Shown: positions 34,048-50,752, counted from the first letter of the stretch. The stretch: DNA of 64,000 nt from Sodiomyces alkalinus F11 (GCF_003711515.1 NW_021167089.1:706907-770906), one strand, 5' to 3'. Notes: generated from the letters alone by a model not told the origin. A program made the numbers and translations.

Positions 34048-37000
34048 TTACCTTGGAGCCTTCCACCACAAGTCCGTCTGCTTCTTTCGGACCTAGTGGT
34101 ATAGCATGTTAGCCAATGGGCCCGTATAGAACAAGGAAGAAAGGAACAAGAGGGGAGCAATGGGGGGTGAAGGAAAAGAAAAAGGGGGTGGGGCGGGACT
34201 TACCAAAGGCCGCAACAACGCGACACCAACAACCAGCGACGCAACCGTCCCGATCAGGGTCAATTTATCGAACCCCTTCCCCAGCATATCGAACGTCATG
34301 CTCGGCGCCACCCGCGTCCCAAACACGTCCACACCGTACGCGAACACCAGGCTCGTGCTCTCCACCACCGCCGGCGCCGTCACAATCTCCCTCACCCCGA
34401 GCACCTCCCGCAGATGCGTCACCACCTGCCGCGGATCCACCTCGATCACCGGCCCGTACTTGATCAGCCCCTCCGCCTCCACCTCCTGCGGGGTCGGGTC
34501 TCGCCCGACCGTCCTGCGCGGATCGAGCATCTGCCGCGGGATCCCCACGATGCCGTGCTCCTCCGGCAGGTACCCCAGCAGCAGCCGGCTGCTGATCCCC
34601 TGCCGCGTCTGCGTCACCGCCAGCGCCGTCATCGGGGCCGAGAGCATCCACGCCTGCGTCACCAGCGACGGGAGGGGCACCTCCGTCGGCTCGTCCACCG
34701 GCTCCAGGGAAGAGAAGTTGGCCGCGTGCCCGAGCGGGCCGCGGTCGTTAGGGTCCTCGCTCTCGTACAGGTCCGTGACCACGATCTGGTAGCCCCTGAG
34801 CCCCCGTCCCGGCACTGCTGCTTGGCCGTTGGCATCCTGGGTCGCGTGGTGCCCGAAGAAGGTACACGCGAACCAGTTCTCCGCCATAACGCAGTCTACT
34901 CCCTTGGAGCCGTCCACATCTTCGTGTTTCGTAGAGGACAGAATCTGCCCAGAGATGGTGTCGAGGAGGTAAATCGTCAGGGTCGAATCGTCTGGCTTGA
35001 GGCCGGCAACCACCGCCGTGTTCGGGTTGAGGTACTTGTACCTCACTCTCCGGTCGCTCAGTACTCGTCCGATTTGCGCGATGGGGTCGTGGGCGGCCCG
35101 CATTGCCACTTCGACAATCGACTCGCCGGCCGGGGGAGAGAATAGCCACGAAACCTTTTCTGTGGCCACGCCGTCCTCGGTCGTCCAGGTTAGGCCCTTG
35201 AGTTCGCCCTCGCTCCCGCGTACTACCAGTGTCTGCGCCGGTCTCCCAGAAGCGGGAAGGTCGCCCACCGTGCCATCCCGTCCGATGGGGAGGAGAAATT
35301 GTCCGGAAGCGCTGTCAACAACTGCCGTAGACTGAACCACAGGCGATGTACCTGGAGACACCACGTCCACTAGTTTGCCATTCTCGATCTTGGCAATCAC
35401 ATAATCGCCGGAAGAACCGCGGACCGTGACCAGGCCCTTGTCATTCTGGACAAAGATGCCTTTGACATCCCATAGCTGGCCCCGAGGCATTTCAAAAGGC
35501 TTGATCGACCAAATGATCCTTCCCCGATCACCGGTGTTGAGAGCGTAGAGCCTGCCTCTCTTGGTGGCGAGAATGACCACTTTGTGGAAACCGAAGCTGT
35601 CCCGCGCAAGCCCCAGTGGCGTGGCTGCCGGGACATCTGAATCGACAATGCTACTGGAGAAGCGTCCAGGGATCGAAGCCAAATAGTCGGGGAGCCTCTC
35701 CAGGTCCTTGATATGTCGCTTCACCCGGTGAATGTACGCAGACAGAACGCTGCTATGAGCCTCCTGCTCTAGGGTCTTTGCGAATTCCTCATCGTTCGGG
35801 ATCTCGGCGATGGCAGCCGCAACACCCCCGGTGAGACCTTCGGGACGACTCCACCCCGTCTCGCCGTTTCGGACCAAAACCCATGCATCTGCATCCGTCA
35901 CGACGGCGGATCGAACGGCGTAGCTATCATCAGCCTTCTTCACAACCTCGGAAACGCCATGGACCGCCTGAACACCTTGAGCCGCGGGCTTGTTGGGCCA
36001 ACGACCGAGAACGGCGTGGGATTCAGACGAGAAGACCAGCACCTCGTCCTGGGTGACGCGGGTGAAGTATACATTGGCACCCTCGGAGCTTGTGGAAAAG
36101 GTACCCAGCCCGGGAAGCAAAGGTAACTCGTACGCCTTGGTAATTTCGTTATTCTTGAGATTGATGTGGTAGACCTCGCCCTTGTTCCCTTGCTTCGTTC
36201 GGCTGTGGACCAGGAAACGAGGCTCCGATTGGAGTTGGTGCGGTGCGTGGAGAGCCACTTCGACCGTGTCGGCAGGAAGGGGAAACTCCTGCTTCGTCTT
36301 TGTGCCTAGCACGTTCACCTTGACCTTGGCCGTGCTCTTGTCGGTCCATGCCATGATGGGCGACGCCGAGTTACCGCCCACCGTGATGACGTCTTCCTTG
36401 CCGGATACTTCGCCCTTGGCCGCCAACGGGATATCATCGATTCTTCTGCCAGTCGCTGGATCGTGCACGGACACCCGTAGGCCCTGGGAGGGCACGGGGC
36501 CGATGAGGCTGACGAGGAAGACATTCTCGATATTGTTCGATACCTGGAGCGGCACGTCCCTCCCGTGATCCTTGAACTCCCAAACCACATTTCCCTGTTG
36601 GCCGTGGAGTCTCCGTAGCGTCGCCGAGCCGTCATCCTCTTCGAAGAGCACCAGCACATCTTTGCGATCCTGCTCGGTCAGCTCCATCAGCTCGAGGTCC
36701 TTGACCTGGCCGGGAAAATCCATCCACCAGGTGTTCCGACCAGAGAGCGCGTTCCATGCGTGCACAGAGTTTCCGTAGGCCGATACGACCCAGTCCTCTC
36801 CGTCGGCGGCCCGAAGATGGCCCCCCGCCTGTGTATTATTGCCTGTGAGGATCTGGCGCCACACGACGGCTCCGTTGCCGGGGTTGACGGCGCCCACGAC
36901 GCCCACATCGCTCAATGTATATAAGAGGCTCGCGCGGTCGTCCTTGCGTGGCCTGTGAAAGAGAGTCGTCTCGATCTGAGGTACGCCAATCAGTTCGTAG

Positions 37001-37101
37001 TGATAGTCGAGGTGGCCGACCTCGTCCTTGTAGACGGCTTGGACGAGGGACGCTGTGGCGGCCAGGAGCAGCGCCGGCGAGCGCCAAAGCGAATGCCGCA
37101 T
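34048..37101 (-). CDS. emc1: ER membrane protein complex subunit 1
   Basis: Two exons, 34204-37101 and 34048-34092 (donor GTAAGT, acceptor CTAG), give 980 residues. The N-terminus MRHSLWRSPALLLAATASLV is a signal peptide. The luminal part is a beta-propeller (GVVGAVNPGNGAVVWRQIL, LYALNTGDRGRIIWSIKP) followed by the EMC1 C-terminal domain. One membrane span (LIGTVASLVVGVALL) comes before the tiny last exon, which encodes VRKKQTDLWWKAPR, a basic cytosolic end expected for EMC1. EMC1 is the largest subunit of the complex that inserts and helps fold multipass membrane proteins at the ER. Without the last exon the frame would read 36 residues of intron, so the splice is well supported. The gene is divergent from isy1. 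Confidence 0.95.
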
Positions 37102-37579
37102 TCTGGACGGCTAGCCAAGTGGCTGCGCCTCTTCTCTCAAGGGTGCGACGTGTATATATCCGACGAAAGAAATAGAGCGAGCAGTTGGGGTCCCGAGTTT
37201 GTTGTGGGTAATGTGATGTGTGCGTGGTTGTTTGGTGAACAAGTCCGTAATTACTCTGTAATTACTCTGTAGGTACCTGCCGTAGCTCTCAGGTGGTGGG
37301 TAAGCTATCACGGAGTGTTGAGGTAATGATGACTAATCAGACCGAGAGGCCTTTGATTGAGCATCGCGTTTGTGCTCACGCAGAAGGGGAAATGCACGGG
37401 CCAATTCAATCAAGCTGCTTCATTCGCCTCGGTGACAATTCCGTTACTTTGCTACCTACAAGGCCGATCAGGACTGACATCTCGTGCTTTTGCGCCCCAG
37501 ACCATTAAAGCAACTGGTGTCCCGTCCCCATAGAACCTCAGAAAGGCATCATTTCAGTTGCCCTCGTCGAACCGTCAAG
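37102..37579. promoter_or_regulatory. Divergent upstream region of emc1 and isy1
   Basis: About 480 bp between the two start codons; must hold both promoters. Contains GGTACCTG near 37272 and a tandem TAATTACTCTG pair near 37248-37270. No specific factor site recognised. Confidence 0.5.
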
Positions 37580-38412
37580 ATGGTACGTTTGCTACGACAC
37601 CTTGCTTCCCATGATGGTCGCCGAGGAAAAGAAAATACTAGAATACTGACAATGCCTTTCTCTTTCCCTCGCAGGCGCGAAACTCGGAGAAAGCCCAGTC
37701 GATGCTCTTCCGCTTCCGCGAAGCGCAAGCGGCGGACCTGGGCATCATCGACGCGGGCCGCACCCGCCGCCCCAAGGCGATCACCGAAATCGACTCGATC
37801 CCCGTGGCCGAGAAATGGCGAGGCCAGGTCCTCAAAGAGATCTCGCGCAAGGTGTCCAAGATCCAGGACTCGGCCCTAAGCGACTACCAGATCCGCGACC
37901 TCAACGACGAGATCAACCGCCTCATGCGGGAGAAACACATGTGGGAGGTGCAGATACGGAACCTCGGCGGCCCCAACTACATGCGCGGCGGCGCCCGCGT
38001 GTACGACGAAGCAGGTCGCGAGATCCCCGGCGGAGGCAAAGGGTACCGCTATTTCGGTCGCGCGAAGGAACTACCCGGTGTGAAGGAGCTCTTCGAGGCG
38101 GCCCAAGCGCAGGCGGGCGAGAAGAAGGGACCGGACAAGTCCGAGTTTCGGCGACCGAACGTCGACGCCGCATATTATGGCTACGCCCCCGGAGAAGAGG
38201 ACGAAGAACTCCTGGCGTACGAAGCGCAGAAGGAGAAGGAGGCATTCGAGAACATGCTCAGGAACGGGCCGGGCAAAAAAGAACCCCCACCAGGCTGGGA
38301 GCCGTTGCCGGGAGACGCAGGAGATGGTAATACTTGGGTGATTCCAACCATGGAGGAGGTGCAGCAGGAGCTCATCGAGCGGAGGAGAAAGCGGTTGTTG
38401 GAGCAGATCTAA
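37580..38412 (+). CDS. isy1: Pre-mRNA-splicing factor ISY1
   Basis: Two exons, 37580-37582 (ATG only, followed by GTACGT) and 37675-38412, give 246 residues. The spliced start MARNSEKAQSMLFRFREAQ is the strongly conserved ISY1 beginning, and KAITEIDSIPVAEKWRGQVL plus RDLNDEINRLMREKHMWE continue it. ISY1 belongs to the Prp19-associated (NTC) complex and sits near the active site of the spliceosome at the first transesterification. The C-terminus ends in a basic helix (IERRRKRLLEQI). An internal ATG (37702) would lose the conserved N-terminal residues, so the single-codon first exon is the better model. Length is in the normal range for fungi. Confidence 0.95.
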
Positions 38413-39454
38413 AGGCCTCGTTACGACTCCATTGTCCGATTTCCCATCCCTCGCTCTCTGTTTCTCGAAGAAACGAAACGACCATTAACGACCAAGCTCC
38501 TCCCGCCGTGACTTTCAGTGTCGAAACATCGAGAGGACGCAGACACCATGACCCTGCGCACCTCAAACATCCAGATAACAAATCACTCTACCACGCAAAA
38601 TCCTCATACTGGGTTTGAGGCGACTTCTTACAGCAACCAAGACCATGTACCCTCAAACTAGCTGAGGCAGGAGGATTGAGCTCACTCAGCTGGAAGATGA
38701 GGCAGGTCGAGATGTAGACCTTCCCAAGCATCACCAAGTGCAGGTCCTCGCAGACTGGGTCTTCTGATGTCCACTGAGGTTACCTCTTTTACTTTTCGGA
38801 AAATCTGCAAACACTTTATGTATTCGAGGTCGGAGAAAAGTGTTTGGGTTCTGAAAAGCCGAGCGGAATTCCAGGTTTTAAGGATGCCATGAAGTGGCAG
38901 GATGCTTCACTATAGCCGAAACTCCTTACAATATGTACTCTAACTACAGGTACCTACCTACCTACCTAGGTAGACAGCACGATCATTCTTCGTGCCACAT
39001 CTTGTACTTCACTTCATCGCATTTAGTTCACACAGAGATAGTTCTCTACCCGTCGTAGAAATTCAAAAAAAAAAATCATCTTGTATTGCCCTGCCAGTAC
39101 CTCACACCTAGTATATACAATGACAGACACCGAGGCCGAAGATCCTCCACATTCGTCGTCGAAAGTCTCGACCAAGACTTTTCCATCCCACCACCATAAG
39201 AAAGAACAAAGTCAAAGGATCTTGGAAGGACAAAGAAGAACAATTGTAATCAACGAGACGGAATGGCAGAACCCCCGATACTCGTTTTTTCTTTTTCTTT
39301 TGAATCCTCTTCTGCGTTGCACCGCTTTCTCGGCGCCAGAATTCGATCATGCCATGCCGAAGAGATAATAAAAACTGCAAAGTCGAATCAGGGGATGTTA
39401 AGTCGTCGACGACGAGGGATATCAGTCCTCCCAAGAGAGAGATCCTGGGGCCCG
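38413..39454. other. Intergenic region between convergent isy1 and arg-6
   Basis: About 1 kb of 3' flanks. A GGTACCTACCTACCTACCTAGG cluster lies at about 38950-38972, and two short T/A runs near 39063 and 39285. Frames seen here are short and I cannot support any as a gene. Confidence 0.5.
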
Positions 39455-43982
<4,528 letters not shown>

Positions 43983-44841
43983 TTAGCGAGTCGCGACGAC
44001 TAATAACAACTAGAGTTAGCACGAAACCTAGAAGAGAAAACGGGAAACGGAATAAAATCAGGGCGTCGCATACCGGCAGGGATGATAATGATACATAGGA
44101 GGATGATGATGCCAATAATGAGGCATACACGCATCTTCATGTCCTTCCACCACATCTGCTTACGGACGCGGTTGGCACCGCGACGGAAGCCCTGAGCCGA
44201 CACAGCCAGGTTATCCGTCTTGTCTTGCAGGGCATCCAGGCGCTCGCCTCTTTGCGACACCTTGTTGATGTTCTCCCGCATGACACCAACCGTATCGTCG
44301 ATTTGCTATGGACGGGGAGATGTGTTAGCATGGTGTTCAGGCCAGACCAGCCGGTTGTTGAAAGTCCAATCGCTCGTGCCCGTTTTTATCCCATCAAGGC
44401 TGCCCCCGCCGGACTTGTAATTTGGTGAGATTCTGATGGCGAAGACATCATCGTGGCGTTGCCCGGTCTGGTCGTGGTCGAGAAGTGGATAAAGCGGCGT
44501 CGAGATGCGTTTTCGAAAATGGAAAACCCGACCCAGAGACGTCGGAGATGAATAACTGCAATGAGAACTGCTGTACATACAGCACAGCGATGCCGAGCGA
44601 AGGCGCAGAGGATGGCAGGGCGATATTTGGCCGTCCGGAAGGAAGTGTCGTCTCCCGTCATACGTTGGCCGGACGGACTTGAGACGAGCCCATATCGACA
44701 GGAGAAAGGGTAAAAACGAAAATGGCGTCAACTTACAGCTTGGAGAGCTTGTGTGCGCGTGTTGCCGCCGGCTTGATGGCTATCCCCAGCGCCAGACTGG
44801 CCGCTGGGGATGTAAGGGTCGTAGGGAGCGTCCTCGGGCAT
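43983..44841 (-). CDS. snc1: Synaptobrevin (R-SNARE, Snc1/SynA type)
   Basis: Three exons on the minus strand: 44737-44841, 44074-44305 and a 17-nt last exon 43983-43999. They give 117 residues, the usual length of fungal exocytic synaptobrevins. The short N-terminus ([17 protein letters not shown]) is followed by the SNARE helix from [20 protein letters not shown] to about residue 90, with the zero-layer Arg in [10 protein letters not shown] or just beyond it. The juxtamembrane MWWKDMKMR and one tail anchor ([17 protein letters not shown]) come next. The last exon adds only VVATR, which is the conserved fungal end, so the micro-exon is well supported. It works on secretory vesicles, pairing with plasma-membrane t-SNAREs at the hyphal tip and septa. 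Intron 1 is long (431 nt) for this window. Confidence 0.95.
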
Positions 44842-46665
44842 GATGTAGGTAGGTTGCTGGGGTGATTTTGGTGGTTAAGGGACTTGAATCTCGGCCTTGC
44901 GCGAGGCGACTGGGTCGGAAGAAAGCGGTCGTTTAGTGTGTCTATGCTTCTTCGTCGTTGCGTGTGGAAAAAAATAGCGGATGACGGTTTTGAAAAGATT
45001 CGTGGATGCTGTGCTGGCGATGGAGGAGCAAAAGGAGGTTGTAGGTCATGTAACGGTGAATCAGGATCTGGGAGGAAGGAGACGGAAGATGGAGAGGGCC
45101 AAATCAGTTGGTTGAGTTTGGTTGGCCAGGGTAGTGAGATAACTGGGTCCACTCGTAAATGCGACGTCCGGAGATGGAGATGAAGAGCGACGAAACAAAG
45201 ATCAGACTTGGACCTGCCACGCAATCCGGAGGTACGTAGCCCGTCGACCTAGTGAAGTACCTCCCCATCTTACGAAAGCATTCCACCGCAACGTGCTACG
45301 GCCAAAGGGAGGATGGAGATTGAATAGGTATAATGGATGTATTATTTCTGTTATATTCTGTATAACGTAGCTACCGGCACCAGAAGCCTACCTTATGAAA
45401 CTCTGCAGTTGCCCCTATCCGCACTGAGTACGGAATACGGAGGATACTAATTGTGGTAGGTACCTAGAAGATATCAACGAAGTACTTCGTAGTGTACAGA
45501 CCAACATGTTCGCGACAACTTGAGGCAGTGCACGTACACTGTGCACAATGAATGTCGGCGTCTTTGTTGACAGGACAGCTGGAGACCGGACAGGCGCTGG
45601 AGTGGCTGGGGTGTTTGAAACACAAAAGTCAGGTCGACTTCTTGTGTGGCTGGGTACGAAATGCTAACTACCTTAGTCCTCAGTCCTGTGTACCTACGCC
45701 GAATGTATTCGTGTGTCCATGTCCGTTTGGACGGATAATTACGACGAGTCTGGCTACCTTATACGGCAGCCTCACGGTCGATTAGCTCTTGTTTGTAGCT
45801 TCTACCCTTGTATGTGTAGGTAAGGTAGGCAAGGGCATCATCCTTGATCCTGTGGGAATCTGTGGTGTCAGCTCCAACTACCGCCCCGTAATCTCGTGTG
45901 CGAAAAGATCTCCAGGACAGACACTGCCAACCAATCTCAACAAAATAAGGTAAGGTAAGGTAAGGTACCTACCTATCGAGTACGGATTTGTTGTATCACC
46001 TAACGGTACCTTAGGCGTGACATTTCATACGCCCAACACTCGCGAACTGAGAGCTCGAATGACAGGTACGTGTGTACTCAGTCAACGGTATCCGAACCTC
46101 TGTACTTCGTACCTTGCATGATCTACTTGACCTCATCACTTTCCATCTCTCGCACGAAAAGGGAAGGAGAACCCAGGCCTGCCTGCCCTGCGGTACAAAT
46201 GAATGATTGATGCCTTTGCCAGTCTCCAAAGTACTGTACCTCACCTCGGTTCTCTTACCCCCAGCTTGACACCGGCTTCTAACTCAATCCCATCCTATGC
46301 CCGCCCCCGCCCGGCCCTATTCGGCCGACCCGGCTTGATAATGGCGTCCAGGTCGTGCTCGTTTTCATCACCGAGTTTACTGATTACTATAGTCCATCCG
46401 TATAGTACAGTAAGGCAGCATAGTGTTCGCAATTAGCCACTCCCCTGGTCCATCATTCGTTCGCTCGCCCTAGAAGCTCGACTTGATTCTTGACCCTGAA
46501 TCGCTTCCTCATGTTGTCCTCGGGTCTCTGTCGCCGCCGACTGCCCCAAAAAAGTCACATAATCCTTCTCTTTTTACTCTCTCCCTCCCCCTTTCCCTCT
46601 ATTCGTTCTCCTACCGACGTTCCCCGCCTCTCCACTCTCGAATCTATGACAACCGGGGGACAAAA
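44842..46665. other. 1.8-kb divergent intergenic region of snc1 and the GH76 gene
   Basis: Holds both promoters. Short repeats dominate the middle: GGTACCTAG near 45463, a GGTAA run with GGTACCTACC at 45949-45972 and GGTACCTT near 46005. Frames here are small and unconvincing. Confidence 0.5.
45949..45972. repeat. GGTAA microsatellite joined to a GGTACCT palindrome
   Basis: Four to five AGGTA units run directly into GGTACCTACCTA. It is one of several intergenic sites with this palindrome in the window. Confidence 0.85.
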
Positions 46666-48644
46666 ATGCACTCCACACAGATCATGATCTCTTTGTGGGG
46701 TCAGCCAAGATGTTTTCTCTCTCGGCTGCTCGCCGTCCTGCTCCTTGTCGCCAACAATGGCTTCACCGTCGCCTACGACCTGGACCCATCCTCGCCTGGT
46801 ACGTACAGTGTCTTATCATATATTGTTCAACGAGTGTGCTGACTGTTCCTGCTCCGTGTACGCCAGACTCGGTCAGATCCGTTTCCCGTTCCATCGCCGA
46901 GGACCTCATGTCCCTGTATCACGGTCACAGACCGGGTCAAACCCCGGGCTTGCTTCCGGACCCCCCGTACTACTGTAGGTTCTTCCCCGCCCGCTCCAAT
47001 TTCTCGCGTTTCCTCTTCCCTCAAGCTCACACACTTGCAGGGTGGGAAGCTGGCGCGCTCATGGGCGCCATGATTGATTATTGGTATTACACGGGTGATG
47101 GTCAGTGGAACGACCGTGTTATCCAAGGCCTGATGCACCAAGTCGGCGATAATGCGGACTACATGCCCAAAAACCAGACCTTGACCGAGGGCAACGACGA
47201 TCAGGGATTCTGGGGCCTCGCCGTCATGTCCGCCGCCGAACAACGCTTTCCCGACCCCCCCGAAGGCCAGCCGCATTACCTCGCCCTGGCCCAGGCCGTC
47301 TTTAACACACAGGCCGCCCGGTGGGATACAGAACACTGCGGCGGTGGCCTGCGCTGGCAGATTTTCACATGGAACAAGGGGTTCGATTACAAGAACACCA
47401 TCTCTCAGGGCTGCTTCTTCGCGCTCGCCGCCCGCCTCGCTCTCTACACCGGCAACTCCTCCTACACCGACTGGGCCGAGCGGGCATGGGACTGGACCGT
47501 CGCCATCCAATTCATCGACTCGGCGACCTATCGCGTCTTTGACGGCGCCCACACCACCACCAACTGCACAAACATCATCCCTTACCAATGGTCGTACAAC
47601 GCCGGCGTCTTCATCAACGGCGCCTCCGCCATGTACAACCTCACGGGCTCCCAGGTTTGGCGCGAGCGCCTGGATGGTCTAGTCGCCGCCGCCGACGTCT
47701 TCTTCGTCGGTCCGAACAAAGACATCATGCAGGAGGTCGCCTGCGAAACCGTCCAGCTCTGCGACATTGATCAACAATCGTTCAAAGCCTATCTTTCCCG
47801 CTGGCTCGCCGCTACGACCAAGTGGGCTCCCCATCTCGCCGATCACATCATGCCCAAGCTCCGCGCCTCCTCCATCGCCGCTGCGTCAACCTGCGTCGGC
47901 GGTGACAACGGTCGCATGTGCGGTCTCAGATGGACCGAGGAGGGTAAGTGGGACGGCATCCAGGGCGTCGGCCCCCAGATGATGGCCATGCAGGTCACCC
48001 TCGCGAACCTTGTCGCCTCCCGTCCTGACGCCGTGACCATGCGCACTGGCGGCACGAGCCAGGGCGACCCGGCGGCTGGCAGCGCAGACATAGGCCGCAC
48101 CGAGCCCGAAGGCATGGAGTTGGCAGCCATTACGACGAAGGACCGCGTGGGGGCCGCCATTCTCACTACGCTCATTGTAATGGGCCTTGTCGCCATCCTG
48201 ATCTGGCTGTTCCTGGACGAGACCTCCGAGAAGCCCGTCAAACAGCGGTTCTTCGAGTTCCGCAAGCAGGTTACCAGCACCAGAGGGCTTGCGGCGGCGT
48301 TTAGCTTGGGAGGTAGAGTTTTCGAAGCCGACGAGAAAGGCAAAGGCCCCGAGTTACCGTCATCGGGGGCGGCCAGCGACGAAGATGCGGCAGTTCGAGC
48401 GCCTCCGCGCAGCGCGAGTGGTGTTGTGGCCCCTCTACCGGTAGCAAGGGAGATGCAGAGTGAGAGCCATCAGGTTCCGGTCCCCATTCGCGAGAGACGG
48501 GCGAGCGTCATACAGGTCGAGGCTAGCGGGAGTGGAAGCAGGAGCACCAGCAACGACGATCCCGCCACATCCCAGGCAACAACCAAAGTTCAGCGGTTTG
48601 CGAAAAGGCTTAATATGAGGGATCGCGGCAGGACGGGGCCATAG
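46666..48644 (+). CDS. dcw1: GH76 mannan endo-1,6-alpha-mannosidase, DCW1/DFG5 type
   Basis: Three exons, 46666-46798, 46867-46974 and 47041-48644, give 614 residues. The N-terminus has a hydrophobic signal segment (LLAVLLLVANNGFTVA). The GH76 domain spans about 40-440, with the catalytic pair in EGNDDQGFWGLAVMSAAEQR (Asp133-Asp134) and many sequons. These enzymes act at the cell surface and are thought to cross-link GPI-protein glycans into the wall. Near 452-472 lies one strong membrane span (LTTLIVMGLVAILIWLFL) followed by a tail of about 140 Ser/Arg-rich residues. Yeast Dcw1/Dfg5 are GPI-anchored instead, so this member seems to be a type I membrane protein with a cytosolic tail. Intron 2 (66 nt) is a stop-free multiple of three. 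Exon junctions restore WWEAGALMGAM, which is conserved. Confidence 0.94.
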
Positions 48645-49780
48645 TCTGGTCTCCCGTTGTATTCCCCTTAAAGTATATAGAGGAGAATCATGGAACGATA
48701 GGGAGTCGAAATGATCGGGTTACGCTAGGGACAGGGTGGACATTGGGCCATGTCGTCTTCGTCTTACATCGGGTGCAGGTATTGTCTCTCTGGTCTCCAG
48801 TTTTGCTAGGTTCGGGCGCATGTGGCTTCATGAAGGAACACGTTGATTCTAAAATCGGGCCAGGTCATTCTTGGGTTGAGTCAGGTCGGGTCTGTTTTAG
48901 GATGCATTCATTGCCTGGTGTTTCTCGGTACTGGAGGCAAGAAAGGGGGAAACTTTGGATATAAAGGAGTTCCAATTGATTTTTTCTTGTGAGCCATCTC
49001 TTCAGAGATGCTGTTCTGCACCAAGGAAACATTGTTTCATGATTGATATCCCGTTTGAAGTGCTCCTTTCTTGCCAGGCAATCCGCGCTGGAGGGAGCCC
49101 CGTCCCCCCTTTTCTTCTCTTCTCTCCCTTTGGTTCCTCCATCGCTGTATCTTCGTCGGCCGACCACGGTGACGGCGTTTGATAGGCACATTTCCAAACC
49201 AAATAATGACAGACATCACCGGAATGGACTTCTAAACTCGCTGAAACGGTAGGGTACCTGTATGGGCTTCTGAGAGGTGTCCTTGTTCAGGTTTGGCATT
49301 AATGAAAGATTTTCCGCCCTGACTTCCCCTGATTTCCCGACTATTGTCATATCATTGTTAATAGGTAATGAATTCCCGCGTTGATGATGGGTGAATGGCA
49401 GCTTGCACTCCATTGAAGACGATGGGATGAATGTTCAAGGCAAGTCATAGATACTATTTTCAGTGCCCTGCGCTCTGTTGTCTCTGGGTATCTCTCCCCC
49501 CTATTTTACTCGCTTCTTTTCAGTTTTGGGTTGGACACCTCAAGGTAAATACTTCATCAGCACAGGTATTTAAGCCAGGTTCTGCCATCATCGAAGGTCA
49601 ATGCCAATGGCCTTTCCTTTCAGAACAAAATTAGGCCAATCGACCCTCAGCTTTCCTTTCAGAACAAAATTAGGCCAATCGACCCTCAGCTTTCCTTTCA
49701 ATCACTTGCCTTCATCCCCGATAACCCCTAAAACGACCCGAGAAAATCTCTACAACCGTGGAGAGATCAAGACCTCGAGG
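48645..49780. other. Intergenic region after the GH76 gene
   Basis: Holds the 3' UTR of the GH76 gene and, at the right, possible 5' leader of the small candidate gene, including a 39-bp tandem duplication. GGTACC occurs at about 49254. No gene recognised. Confidence 0.5.
49612..49689 (+). repeat. 39-bp perfect tandem duplication
   Basis: Two identical 39-bp copies (49612-49650 and 49651-49689), then the first 10 bp again. The unit is 13 codons long, so if the DNA is translated the repeat keeps the frame (FPFRTKLGQSTLS twice). It lies upstream of the candidate ATG at 49781, so it may be leader. Confidence 0.95.
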
Positions 49781-50258
49781 ATGACTACCACATTCATGCG
49801 GAAGACTGCCGCTGTTCGGCCTGGGGGAAAGGTATATTTTGCTGATAGGAAGATCGAGACAAGTGTAGGGCTTTTTTGGGCTGCTCAGAACATCGGCGCA
49901 GTAAGAACCTCTTTTTCCACCCTCTCTTCGCTCCGTCTGCTGTATCAGGTGCTGACTTTGTTCGTGGCTGGAAATTCAAAGCGTGTCGATGGGGTTGCTA
50001 TTACCAGTGCTCTTCAGAATATCGAAGCAGTAAGCATCCATCTCCCTCTCCTCTTCGCTCCGTTTGCGGCTCCATCGCAAATGCTGACTTTGTCTGTGAT
50101 TGCAAAAACTGAAGACACTGGATGGTTCTTCTGTTGCCGGCGTCGTCACCTGTGATGAAGTCCGTAGAATCAAGATGATGCTGCGCACTCCGTATCAAAC
50201 GCGGCTTGTGCTTCCGAAGATCGACTCCATCCAGAATGATGGCGAATACTTCGATTGA
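49781..50258 (+). CDS. Small candidate protein gene with two related introns
   Basis: Proposed exons 49781-49900, 49949-50029 and 50115-50258, with GTAAG donors and CAG/AAG acceptors, give 114 residues ending NDGEYFD. I do not recognise the protein. Support comes from two canonical donors placed after near-identical exon ends (CAGAAYATCGRMGCA), from a third exon that stays open with protein-like content, and from frame agreement at all junctions. Against it, intron 1 is only 48 nt, the whole region is also open without splicing as far as 50155, and a 178-codon frame runs antisense. The two introns share long identical stretches, see the findings. An upstream in-frame start at 49601 is possible. 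Confidence 0.35.
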
Positions 50259-50752
50259 AGGGCCAAGAAGACAGGGGCTGCAGAGTAGACAGTTAATTTG
50301 TATGGCCGCGAGACAGGGACAACGATTTTTAAGAAGAGATGGCACCATGGAGTTGAGGATCTGGCTTGCTCTCCTCTGGGTGGAGGTGGCGGGACGACGA
50401 AAGGCGAATGGTCTTAACCCCCTTACATTCTGCAGTGTAATTTTGTTAGTTATCGGAAACCATCTCAATAATACATAACATATTAGCATCCCCAGTAAAA
50501 ACAATCCAGTCAATGACCAACCGTCAACCAGAACCATAGTCGCTACTGCGTTGCACCACAGCTAACCATACAAGCCCGCCAAAAGGGGGAAAGGAACCGC
50601 CAAACGCCAGCCAGCCAGCTCATTGTCGCGGTAAGAAAATTCGTGCAGTCCTGTGCTTTCCTGCATGTTTGAGTCTGGTTAGATAATACACCTCTTGGTT
50701 ATCCTCGCGTAGCTAGGCTCAGTGTAGACATGTAGGGGCCCTCGAGTGAGTC
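50259..50752. other. Spacer between the small candidate gene and atg29
   Basis: About 490 bp, containing the 3' flanks of both convergent units. An antisense frame (50001-50537) with one hydrophobic N-terminal segment crosses it, but I cannot support it as a gene. Confidence 0.45.

Noticed and set aside
50001..50537. 178-codon minus-strand frame with a hydrophobic N-terminus
   Set aside because: Overlaps the better supported plus-strand exons with GTAAG donors; no family match. Kept as an alternative only.
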